NCBI GenBank assembly: GCA_964642505.1 | Contig: CAZXQY010000011.1 | Span: 1 to 40,341, forward strand | Reading direction: 5' to 3' | From: TMED69 sp964642505 | GTDB lineage: Bacteria > Pseudomonadota > Gammaproteobacteria > Ga0077536 | Length of the DNA stretch: 40,341 nt | Shown here: piece by piece, positions 33,091-40,341 of the stretch | Numbering within the stretch: position 1 is the first letter of the stretch | Layout: the number at the start of each line of letters is the position of its first letter | Made by a program: the position numbers and the translations under genes | The notes under the pieces: model-generated | Databases searched by the model: none | What the model saw: only the letters and a program-made list of their open reading frames with translations | What the model was told of the DNA's origin: nothing

Positions 33091-33154
33091 AATTTGCGAT
33101 TAAAATGATAAGGGTAAATCAAATCGCGTTATAATGAGCGCAAATCCGCAAATT
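33091..33154 (+). promoter_or_regulatory. recA promoter region with three CGCAAAT sites
   Basis: A perfect TATAAT lies at 33130-33135, about 39 bp before the recA ATG, without a good -35 at the expected distance. CGCAAAT occurs inverted at 33092-33098 and directly at 33139-33145 and 33147-33153. The outer copies extend to AATTTGCGATT and AATCCGCAAATT, a near-perfect inverted repeat. The two direct copies would cover the predicted transcription start, as expected of a repressor site. There is no CTG triplet anywhere between pncC and the recA start, so no E. coli-type LexA box (CTGT-N8-ACAG). Confidence 0.5.
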
Positions 33155-33173
33155 GTTAGAGAGGAAAGCACAT

Positions 33174-34205
33174 ATGGATCAAAATAAGGAAAAAGCCCTT
33201 GGGGCGGCCTTGTCGCAGATAGAAAAGCAGTTTGGCTCGGGCTCGATTATGCGGATGGGGGCTGATGACGTGGTCTCCACAGTCGAGGTGGTTTCCTCTG
33301 GTTCTATTGCCATCGATATTGCCCTTGGGATTGGAGGATTACCGAGAGGTAGAGTGGTCGAGATTTATGGCCCGGAATCCTCAGGGAAAACTACCCTTAC
33401 GTTACATGCAGTTGCGGAAATTCAAAAGTTAGGTGGTACTGCTGCTTTTGTTGATGCTGAGCACGCATTGGATCCAGTTTATGCTGGTAAGGTAGGTGTT
33501 GATGTAGAAAACTTGTTGGTGTCTCAACCAGATACCGGCGAACAGGCCTTAGAAATAACTGATATGCTCGTCCGATCGGGAGCTGTGGATCTCGTCGTAG
33601 TTGACTCGGTCGCTGCATTAACTCCTAAGGCGGAGATAGAGGGCGATATGGGCGACACTCATGTGGGTCTGCAAGCTCGCCTTATGTCTCAGGCGTTGAG
33701 GAAGCTCACCGGAAATATCAAAAGATCAAATACTTTAGTAATTTTTATTAATCAGATCAGAATGAAAATCGGTGTAATGTTTGGGAGTCCTGAGACTACT
33801 ACTGGGGGTAATGCTCTCAAATTTTACTCCTCTGTCCGACTAGACATTCGGAGAATAGGGGCATTGAAAAAAGGTGACGAGATCATTGGGAATGAGACTC
33901 GGGTTAAAGTAGTGAAGAATAAGGTGGCGCCGCCGTTTAAGCAGGCGGTTTTCGACATTATGTACAATGAGGGTATATCAAGGGAAAGCGAGTTGATCGA
34001 GTTGGGTGTTGAGCATGATATCGTGGAAAAAACCGGGGCTTGGTATAGTTATAAGGGGGAACGTCTGGGGCAGGGCAAGGAGAATGTACGACAGTTTTTA
34101 AAGGAGTCTCCCGACATGGCCCAGGAGATAGAATCGCTCATTAGGGACAAAGTTATACCGGTGAGTAAAACGGAAGGTGATATAGAAGTGGAGGAAGAGG
34201 CCTGA
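33174..34205 (+). CDS. recA: Recombinase RecA
   Basis: RecA forms filaments on single-stranded DNA, catalyses strand exchange and triggers LexA cleavage in the SOS response. From ATG 33174 the protein is 343 aa, the usual length, starting MDQNKEKALGAALSQIEKQF. Walker A is GPESSGKT (66-73), Walker B is in LVVVDSVAAL, and loops L1/L2 lie in GDTHVGLQARLMSQ and FINQIRMKIGVMFG. The C-terminus is acidic (EGDIEVEEEA). GAGAGGAAAG precedes the start; an in-frame TTG at 33153 lacks homology. recX begins at its stop codon. Confidence 0.98.
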   Translation: MDQNKEKALGAALSQIEKQFGSGSIMRMGADDVVSTVEVVSSGSIAIDIALGIGGLPRGRVVEIYGPESSGKTTLTLHAVAEIQKLGGTAAFVDAEHALDPVYAGKVGVDVENLLVSQPDTGEQALEITDMLVRSGAVDLVVVDSVAALTPKAEIEGDMGDTHVGLQARLMSQALRKLTGNIKRSNTLVIFINQIRMKIGVMFGSPETTTGGNALKFYSSVRLDIRRIGALKKGDEIIGNETRVKVVKNKVAPPFKQAVFDIMYNEGISRESELIELGVEHDIVEKTGAWYSYKGERLGQGKENVRQFLKESPDMAQEIESLIRDKVIPVSKTEGDIEVEEEA

Positions 34206-34660
34206 ACAATGATTCAAATGAAGCCTACGTACGCTCCTATCTATTAAAGTTATTAGGCAGGAGAGAGCATACTTGTTTGGAATTGATAAATAAAAGCAGA
34301 AAAAAGGGGATAGAAGATTTTGATGTTAGCCGGATTCTAGATGGCTTGAAAGAGCAAGGTCTTCAGAGCGACGAGAGGTTCGCTATAGAGTTTCTTCATA
34401 GTAAAGCTGAAGCAGGTTTTGGTCCCTCCCGCATAAGGCGAGATTTATCCAGTAGGGGCGTTGGAAAGGAATTAATAAACTTGGTGTTCCAGGAGTCTGA
34501 AGTCGACTGGTTGGCTAATGCAAAGAAGGTCTTTGAAAGAAAATTTCCCGAACAATCATCGGAGCTTAAAGAGTATGCCAAAAGAGTTCGATTTCTGAAC
34601 TACAGGGGATTCGAGCAAGATGATATCAAGAAGGTCGTCGGTGAGTTGAACGCGAGATGA
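34202..34660 (+). CDS. recX: Regulatory protein RecX (probable CTG start)
   Basis: RecX binds RecA filaments and limits RecA activity. The conventional start would be TTG 34277 (127 aa), but the frame upstream continues with clear RecX sequence: NNDSNEAYVRSYLLKLLGRRE, matching the family's N-terminal A-x-x-LL-x-RRE-HT-x-x-EL helix. The only plausible initiator above it is CTG at 34202, which overlaps the recA stop as CTGA and lies 7 nt after GGAGG (34190-34194). From there the product is 152 aa, the usual RecX size. Three-helix repeats are visible (SDERFAIEFLHSKAEAGFGPSRIRRDL). The stop overlaps the alaS ATG. Confidence 0.9.
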   Translation: MNNDSNEAYVRSYLLKLLGRREHTCLELINKSRKKGIEDFDVSRILDGLKEQGLQSDERFAIEFLHSKAEAGFGPSRIRRDLSSRGVGKELINLVFQESEVDWLANAKKVFERKFPEQSSELKEYAKRVRFLNYRGFEQDDIKKVVGELNAR

Positions 34661-37281
34661 GAACGGGAGACATAAGAAACACATTTCTTGATTACTTTGA
34701 AAGCCAGGGGCATCGTTTGGTGGACAGCAGTTCGCTGGTCCCAAAAAACGATCCTACTTTGTTGTTTACAAACGCCGGGATGGTGCAATTCAAAGAATTT
34801 TTTCTTGGACTAGAAAAGCCTCCTTATGAAGCTGCAGTTTCTGCGCAACGTTGCGTTAGGGCAGGTGGTAAGCATAACGATTTGGATAACGTCGGATTTA
34901 CGGCGAGGCATCATACTTTTTTTGAAATGTTGGGGAATTTTAGTTTCGGGGGTTATTTTAAGGAAGAGGCAATAAAGTATTCATGGCAATTATTGACGGA
35001 AGTTTTAGAAATTCCGAAAAACAAGTTGTGGGTGACAGTCCTAGAAGGTGATAACGAGGCAGCCGATCTATGGCTGAAAAAAATTGGCTTAGATAAAACG
35101 CGCTTAGTTTATTGTGGGGAAACAGAAAACTTTTGGATGATGGGTGATACAGGCCCATGTGGCCCATGTTCTGAGATATTTTATGATCACGGACCTTCTG
35201 TAAAAGGTGGCCCCCCCGGAAGTGCCGATGCAAGTGGGGATCGCTTCGTTGAGATTTGGAATCTAGTATTTATGCAGTATGAAAGATCTCCTACGGGAGA
35301 AAAGACTAAGATACCTGTTCCTTGTGTGGATACTGGTATGGGTCTAGAAAGGATATCTGCAGTCAAGCAAGGGGTGACTAACAATTATGATATAGATCTG
35401 TTTGTTCGATTAATTTCCGGGATTTCAAAAATATTTTCTTCTCCTAGTTCCGATGATAATTCCTTAAAAGTCATAGCGGATCATATTCGCTCTTGCTCAT
35501 TTTTGATTGCAGATGGCGTTGTACCTTCCAACGAGGGACGTGGTTATGTTCTAAGAAGGATCGTCCGGAGGGCACTTAGACATGGGCATAAATTAGGTAA
35601 TAAGGAAATTTTCTTTCACGGGTTAATTAGTATTTTGGTAAAGGAAATGGGTGCAGCCTACGGTATTCTTGCCGATAAAGCGGATTTCATCTCTGAAACC
35701 CTGAAGGAGGAGGAGGAACGATTTTTAGAAACTTTGGATAATGGGATGAAAATATTATTGGAACACATTGGCAAATCAAAAGCTGACCATATTGATGGGG
35801 AGATGGCCTTTAGACTGTACGACACATATGGTTTTCCTGTTGACTTGACGGCGGATGTGGCTAGAGAACATGGTGTTGCCATAGATATGAAGGGTTTTGA
35901 AGATGCCATGGAGCTTCAACGCAGAATGGGGCGTAAGTCTCACCAGTTCTCCCGTTCGCAATCAAATTTTGATGTGCTGATGAGCCAGATACCCGATAAT
36001 GAAACCAAGACCTCCTTTGTAGGTTACGAGCTTCTTTCAGCAAGTTGCGGCGTTAAAATTATATTCGTAAAAGGAGAAACAAAGGCTCTTGTTACGGAAG
36101 GAGAGAATGCTGTCTTTGTTTTGGATTCGACGACTTTCTATGCAGAGTCTGGTGGACAAGTCGGTGATAGTGGCAGACTTGTAGGTCCAGATGGAATCTT
36201 TGAAGTCGAGGACACTCAGATACATCAAGGATATATTTTGCATGTTGGTAAACAAGTCTCTGGTCAAATCAAAAATACGGATACTATCAAAAGTGAAGTG
36301 CACGCGATCACTCGTTTAAAGACCCGAGCCAACCATTCAGCAACCCATTTAATACACGCAGCACTTAGATCGGTGTTAGGTGGGCATATTGAACAGAAAG
36401 GGTCGTATGTCGATAGTACGAAACTAAGGTTTGATTTTAGTCATAATAAGGCACTTACGAAAGAAGAGCTTATGTTAGTAGAGAGAATGGTGAATTCTGA
36501 GATAAGAGCTAATTCGGAAATCGAAACGCAAGTTATGAATTTTGACAAAGCGATTGAGAGAGGTGCTCTGGCGTTTTTTGAAGAAAAGTACGAAGAAGAG
36601 GTTCGGGTATTGACAATGGGAACGTTCTCGTCAGAGTTGTGTGGAGGAACTCATGCCTATAGGACAGGGGATTTGGGTCTGGTAAAAATTACTTCCCAAA
36701 CTTCTGTGGGTTCGGGTCTTCGTAGAATAGAAGCTGTGGCAGGAGAGGCTGCAGAGGCTTTCGTAGAAGAAAACCAAAGGGTCGTCGAAAATGTCAGCGA
36801 GTTAGTTAAAGGTAGCTCCGAAAAAATAGAGGAAAAGGTAAGTAACTTGCTAGAGGTAAGAAGCAAATTAGAAAAAGAAATCGATAATCTGAAAAAGAAA
36901 CTTATCGGAAACTCTCAAGGAGGTCTAAGTGAATCTATTCAACTGAGCGGCGACATTAAAATCATATCGAAATTTATGCCAGATTCTACTATGGATATTC
37001 TTAGGAGTAGCTGTGACAGTTTGAAGGATAAGCATAAAAAAATAGTTGTAGTTTTAGGGGCTGTGGAGGAAGGTAAGGTGAGATTGGTAGCAGGAGTCAC
37101 TAAGGATCTTACTCATGTCATCAATGCAGTTGATCTGATAAATGTCGTTGCTATCCGTGTAGGAGGGAAAGGAGGTGGCCGACCAGATTTGGCCCAAGCT
37201 GGAGGCTCTAAGCCGGAAGGGCTAGAGGAGGCGCTGAGTATGGTACGTGGCTGGGTAGAGGAGAAGGTTTCTGGTTTATAA
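34657..37281 (+). CDS. alaS: Alanyl-tRNA synthetase
   Basis: AlaS charges tRNA-Ala and edits Ser/Gly mischarging. The 874 residues match the family length. Order: class II catalytic core (FTNAGMVQFKEFFLG, RCVRAGGKHNDLDNVG, TARHHTFFEMLGNFSFG), tRNA recognition domain, editing domain with the zinc motif NHSATHLIHAALRSVLG and CGGTHAYRTG, then the C-Ala domain ending GGKGGGRPDLAQAGG. The ATG overlaps the recX stop (ATGA), so recA-recX-alaS may be read through. lysC follows after 28 bp. Confidence 0.98.
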   Translation: MRTGDIRNTFLDYFESQGHRLVDSSSLVPKNDPTLLFTNAGMVQFKEFFLGLEKPPYEAAVSAQRCVRAGGKHNDLDNVGFTARHHTFFEMLGNFSFGGYFKEEAIKYSWQLLTEVLEIPKNKLWVTVLEGDNEAADLWLKKIGLDKTRLVYCGETENFWMMGDTGPCGPCSEIFYDHGPSVKGGPPGSADASGDRFVEIWNLVFMQYERSPTGEKTKIPVPCVDTGMGLERISAVKQGVTNNYDIDLFVRLISGISKIFSSPSSDDNSLKVIADHIRSCSFLIADGVVPSNEGRGYVLRRIVRRALRHGHKLGNKEIFFHGLISILVKEMGAAYGILADKADFISETLKEEEERFLETLDNGMKILLEHIGKSKADHIDGEMAFRLYDTYGFPVDLTADVAREHGVAIDMKGFEDAMELQRRMGRKSHQFSRSQSNFDVLMSQIPDNETKTSFVGYELLSASCGVKIIFVKGETKALVTEGENAVFVLDSTTFYAESGGQVGDSGRLVGPDGIFEVEDTQIHQGYILHVGKQVSGQIKNTDTIKSEVHAITRLKTRANHSATHLIHAALRSVLGGHIEQKGSYVDSTKLRFDFSHNKALTKEELMLVERMVNSEIRANSEIETQVMNFDKAIERGALAFFEEKYEEEVRVLTMGTFSSELCGGTHAYRTGDLGLVKITSQTSVGSGLRRIEAVAGEAAEAFVEENQRVVENVSELVKGSSEKIEEKVSNLLEVRSKLEKEIDNLKKKLIGNSQGGLSESIQLSGDIKIISKFMPDSTMDILRSSCDSLKDKHKKIVVVLGAVEEGKVRLVAGVTKDLTHVINAVDLINVVAIRVGGKGGGRPDLAQAGGSKPEGLEEALSMVRGWVEEKVSGL

Positions 37282-37309
37282 AAAAATAGCTTCAATTGAG
37301 GCGTAATTC

Positions 37310-38530
37310 ATGTCGCTGATTATACAAAAGTATGGTGGCACGTCGGTAGCGAATGTAGAACGAATTGTAGCTGTGTCTGAAAAAATTGCTAACACAGCTT
37401 CTTCGGGTAAGCAGGTGATAGTCGTAGCTTCTGCTATGAGTGGAGAAACTAATCGGTTGATTGATTTGGCGTCCAACATTACAGATTCTAAAGGTCTTTC
37501 AGCGGATACTCTCTTATCAACTGGAGAACAGGTTGCCGTGTCGCTCTTGAGTATGGCTCTGGAAAAAAAAGGTTTGAAAGCGGTTCCTCTGAATGGTTGG
37601 CAGATACCGCTGGAGACAGACAATAGCTACGGGAAGGCGAGAATTTTAGAGATTGGAACCAAAAAGCTAAGTTCTCTACTTGAGTCTGGGATTATTCCAG
37701 TGGTTGCTGGATTCCAAGGAGTTGACCGTTCTGGAAATATAACTACTTTAGGCCGCGGTGGTTCGGATACTACCGCCGTCGCGCTAGCGGCAGCAATGAA
37801 AGCGGATGAGTGCCAGATATATACTGATGTTGAAGGGGTATATACGACTGATCCTAGGATAGTGCCTGAAGCTAGAAAACTAGACTGTCTAACTTATGAA
37901 GAGATGTTGGAAATGGCAAGTCTAGGAGCTAAAGTATTGCAAATCAGGGCGGTCGAATTTGCCAGTAAGTACAAGGTTAACTTGCGGGTCTTATCCTCGT
38001 TTACCGATGGTGATGGGACTCGTATTATCGATGAGGACCAAAAAATGGAACATGCTGTTATCTCAGGAGTTGCCCTGAATAAAAATGAAGCACAAGTAAT
38101 GGTGATGGGAGTCCCGGATAGGCCTGGTATCGCTAGCGAAATACTGGGGCCAGTAGCTGATAAAAATATCGAAGTTGACATGATCGTTCAAAATAGTGGT
38201 GCGGACGGATCTACTGATTTTACTTTTACAGTCCCTCGAAGTGATTACGAGGAAACCATGAAAGTGTTGGCTCCTTTGGTTGAGAAGATGAACGCCAGTC
38301 GAATTGAGGGTGATGACAAGATAGTGAAGATTTCTATCGTTGGCGTCGGCATGCGATCTCACGCTGGAATAGCAAGTAAGATGTTCGCATCTTTAGCGAA
38401 AGAAAATATTAATATAAAAATGATTTCGACGTCAGAAATAAAAATATCCGTAGTGGTGGATGAGAAGTATTCGGAATTGGGAGTGAGATGCTTGCATTCA
38501 GAATTCGGGTTGGATGGCCCGGCAGGCTAG
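37310..38530 (+). CDS. lysC: Aspartate kinase
   Basis: Aspartokinase phosphorylates aspartate, the first step to lysine, threonine, methionine and diaminopimelate (so also peptidoglycan). The 406 residues start with the nucleotide-binding KYGGTSVANVERI, then the kinase domain with GFQGVDRSGNITTLGRGGSDTTAVALAAA (read in parts) and TDVEGVYTTDPRI. Two C-terminal ACT domains (from about residue 265; MGVPDRPGIASEILG and VGVGMRSHAGIASKMF) suggest feedback control by lysine and/or threonine. It is monofunctional, with no homoserine dehydrogenase fused. Unlike many relatives it is not followed by csrA. Confidence 0.97.
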   Translation: MSLIIQKYGGTSVANVERIVAVSEKIANTASSGKQVIVVASAMSGETNRLIDLASNITDSKGLSADTLLSTGEQVAVSLLSMALEKKGLKAVPLNGWQIPLETDNSYGKARILEIGTKKLSSLLESGIIPVVAGFQGVDRSGNITTLGRGGSDTTAVALAAAMKADECQIYTDVEGVYTTDPRIVPEARKLDCLTYEEMLEMASLGAKVLQIRAVEFASKYKVNLRVLSSFTDGDGTRIIDEDQKMEHAVISGVALNKNEAQVMVMGVPDRPGIASEILGPVADKNIEVDMIVQNSGADGSTDFTFTVPRSDYEETMKVLAPLVEKMNASRIEGDDKIVKISIVGVGMRSHAGIASKMFASLAKENINIKMISTSEIKISVVVDEKYSELGVRCLHSEFGLDGPAG

Positions 38531-38585
38531 GGTTATTGCTGGAGAAAAATCTAAGGAGTATCTTGCGCTGCGAGAGAGGTTAGTA

Positions 38586-39455
38586 ATGAAGCTAGGGGTT
38601 TTTAGTTTTAACACCGAATACTCTATCCGAGCTGATGATCTAGCGATCGCTGCGGAAGAAAGAGGGTTTGAATCGGTTTGGTTTCCGGAACACACGCATA
38701 TTCCGGCTAGTCGGGAAACAGAATGGCCTGCGGGAGGAGAATTGCCGAAAGAGTATGTACACATGTGTGATCCGTTTGCTAGTGCTGCTGCCGCTGCTGT
38801 GGTCACACAAAAAATAAAGATCGGAACAGGAGTTTGTCTGCTGATAGAGCATGATCCGATTGTCCTTGCTAAAACTGTGGCTACTATTGATCGCTTGTCT
38901 AATGGACGTTTTTTATTTGGAGTAGGGGCAGGTTGGAATCGAGAGGAAATGGAAAACCATGGTACGCCCTTTGAAAAACGTTGGGCTATTTTAGAGGAAC
39001 GTGTAAAGGCAATGAAAGCGCTTTGGATGGAAGAAGAATCTAGCTTTCAAGGAGAATGGGTCAATTTTAATAGGGTTTGGTCCTATCCTAAACCCTTACA
39101 AGAACCGCATCCTCCAATAATATTGGGTACCTTTGGGTCTAAGTGGGGACGGCAAAGGGTTGCGGATTTTGGCGACGGATGGATTCCGATTGAGCATCTC
39201 TTGGGTAATCTTTCTGAACAGATAGAAGACCTCCATTCTCGTATGATAGCCAACGGTAGAGATCCCTCGGAAGTAACGATTTCGATGTTTGATATTTTTG
39301 AGACGTCGGAGGATGATCTCAAACGGTTTGCGGAGCTTGGTTGCATTGAAAGAGCTATACCCCGATGCCCAACTGAGGATAGAGATACTGTTCTACGCTG
39401 GTTGGACAAGTATGCAGAAATAGGCAGGCGTATAGGTGCGATTGCTGACAAATAG
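38586..39455 (+). CDS. LLM-class F420-dependent-type oxidoreductase
   Basis: The protein belongs to the luciferase-like monooxygenase superfamily, whose TIM-barrel members use FMN or F420. I chose ATG 38586 (289 aa): GAGAGAGG lies 7 nt upstream, and MKLGVFSFNTEYSIRADDLA is a typical family start; the frame is open upstream to 38514 but that is not homologous. Other motifs: AEERGFESVWFPEHTHIP, LSNGRFLFGVGAGWNREEMENHG (read in parts) and GDGWIPIEH. The cofactor and substrate cannot be told from sequence; F420 use would need F420 biosynthesis genes elsewhere. It precedes a CaiB/BaiF gene by 21 nt, probably the same operon. Confidence 0.88.
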   Translation: MKLGVFSFNTEYSIRADDLAIAAEERGFESVWFPEHTHIPASRETEWPAGGELPKEYVHMCDPFASAAAAAVVTQKIKIGTGVCLLIEHDPIVLAKTVATIDRLSNGRFLFGVGAGWNREEMENHGTPFEKRWAILEERVKAMKALWMEEESSFQGEWVNFNRVWSYPKPLQEPHPPIILGTFGSKWGRQRVADFGDGWIPIEHLLGNLSEQIEDLHSRMIANGRDPSEVTISMFDIFETSEDDLKRFAELGCIERAIPRCPTEDRDTVLRWLDKYAEIGRRIGAIADK

Positions 39456-39476
39456 CTTCTAGGTGGGAGTCAATTT

Positions 39477-40341
39477 ATGGTAATGCCTCTAGATGGTATA
39501 AAAATACTGGAATTGAACAGAGTAGCTCCAGGTTCTTTTTGTGGGATGATGCTTGGAGATATGGGGGCTGAAATTATAAAGATAGACACACCGGTTCGAG
39601 ACGGAGGTAAAAAAAGTCAAGGTTCTAAAGCCGATCGACTGTGGTTGTTGTCTGAATTTACCAATCGAAATAAAAAAAGTTTGACCCTTAATTTAAAGAA
39701 ACCGGAAGCACAAAAAGTCCTGCATGAATTAATAAAAAACACGGATGTTCTAATCGAAGGATTTCGGCCAGGTGTTACGACTAGGCTAGGTGCTGATTAC
39801 CAAACGTTACGAACAATAAATTCTAGACTTATTTATTGTTCGCTAAGCGGATTTGGCCAAACCGGGCCCTATAAATATAGAGCTGGTCACGATTTGAATT
39901 ATCTGGCAATATCTGGATTGTTGTCCCAAATCGGGAACCCGTGTCAACCTCCTCCGATTCCTTTGAATGTAGTTGCGGATTATGCTGGTGCAACGATGCA
40001 CGGAGTCGCCGGCATTTTGCTCGCTTTGATTGCGAGGAGTTCGACTGGCTGTGGTCAACAGGTAGACATCGCTTACTTAGACAGCGCGTTTGCTTTACTG
40101 AGTGCTGTACCCGGTATCAGAAACTACTTTGTAGGGAGTAAAGAACCGAGACGAGGGGACAACGTTTTTTCTGGTGATTACGCGTATTATTGTGTTTATC
40201 AGACTTCGGATAACAAATGGATTACGGTTGGCTGTATGGAGCCGTGGCTCTGGGAAAATTTTTGTGATGCCCTAAACAGACCTGACTTTAAAAATGCAAA
40301 GATGAGAAGACAAGTTTTGCCTGGAGATCACTTAATATTAA
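39477..40341 (+). CDS. CaiB/BaiF family protein, alpha-methylacyl-CoA racemase-like (3' truncated)
   Basis: The frame from ATG 39477 stays open to the window edge (288 codons). It is a CaiB/BaiF (family III CoA-transferase) protein: GIKILELNRVAPGSFCGMMLGDMGAEIIKID at the start (read in parts), LIEGFRPGVTTRLGAD, SGFGQTGPY. Residues equivalent to the alpha-methylacyl-CoA racemase catalytic set are all present: His138 (AGHDLNYLA), Asp168 (NVVADYAG) and Glu255 (GCMEPWLW). That favours a racemase for 2-methylacyl-CoA over a CoA-transferase. GTGGGAG lies upstream. With the LLM gene, it suggests branched-chain or sterol-like acyl-CoA metabolism, which is inference. Confidence 0.88.
   Translation, partial: MVMPLDGIKILELNRVAPGSFCGMMLGDMGAEIIKIDTPVRDGGKKSQGSKADRLWLLSEFTNRNKKSLTLNLKKPEAQKVLHELIKNTDVLIEGFRPGVTTRLGADYQTLRTINSRLIYCSLSGFGQTGPYKYRAGHDLNYLAISGLLSQIGNPCQPPPIPLNVVADYAGATMHGVAGILLALIARSSTGCGQQVDIAYLDSAFALLSAVPGIRNYFVGSKEPRRGDNVFSGDYAYYCVYQTSDNKWITVGCMEPWLWENFCDALNRPDFKNAKMRRQVLPGDHLIL

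Noticed and set aside
33153..33173. TTG start seven codons before recA ATG
   Set aside because: RecA homology begins at the ATG 33174, which has GAGGAAAG in front.
38514..38585. Upstream extension of the LLM oxidoreductase frame
   Set aside because: It overlaps lysC and lacks homology; ATG 38586 has a good ribosome-binding site and a family-like N-terminus.
1..40341. CRISPR arrays, transposases, integrases, rRNA or tRNA genes
   Set aside because: No regularly spaced repeats, mobile-element proteins or RNA gene signatures were seen on either strand.

Overview
The window is a stretch of gammaproteobacterial chromosome with moderate to low GC by eye. The rank rests on gene order: the end of the spc operon runs into the alpha operon (rplO-secY-rpmJ-rpsM-rpsK-rpsD-rpoA-rplQ), followed by mreBCD-mrdA-rodA-mltB-rlpA-dacA, ybeD-lipB-lipA, guaB-guaA and pncC-recA-recX-alaS-lysC. 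GatCAB, a delta-class carbonic anhydrase, an LLM-class oxidoreductase and a CaiB/BaiF racemase-like enzyme would suit an uncultured marine or host-associated gammaproteobacterium. That lower-level placement is inference only.

Layout. 1-4742 (+): ribosomal proteins, SecY and RNA polymerase alpha. 4739-7950 (-): gatCAB, the amidotransferase that corrects mischarged tRNA. 8185-17439 (+): a long cell-shape and peptidoglycan block, from MreBCD, PBP2 and RodA through lytic transglycosylase, RlpA and DacA to a D-amino-acid aminotransferase. 17428-19135 (-): a YadGH-type ABC exporter inserted before 19348-21241 (+), ybeD-lipB-lipA, for lipoate. 21248-22606 (-): xseA. 22679-25743 (+): guaB-guaA, for GMP synthesis. 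25938-31989 (+): an accessory region. 32037-38530 (+): tadA, pncC, recA, recX, alaS and lysC. 38586-end (+): an LLM oxidoreductase and a truncated CaiB/BaiF gene.

The accessory region is the least ordinary part. It holds a secreted delta-class carbonic anhydrase, an unmistakably decayed gamma-glutamylcyclotransferase-like (AIG2) gene, a sugar-nucleotide epimerase-like SDR, a probable SCP2-like protein, an alpha/beta hydrolase whose nucleophile position is glycine, two tiny membrane-type ORFs, a short acyl-CoA-dehydrogenase-like protein and an intact-looking second alpha/beta hydrolase. The last genes are co-directional and could form an uncharacterised lipid or acyl-modifying group, but some members look eroded. 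I did not find a CRISPR array, transposase, integrase, rRNA or tRNA.

Other points of note: recX and mreC appear to start at non-standard codons (CTG and ATT), each behind a good Shine-Dalgarno. The recA promoter has no E. coli-type LexA box but carries three copies of CGCAAAT around its -10. Three convergent gene pairs overlap or nearly abut at their stop codons.
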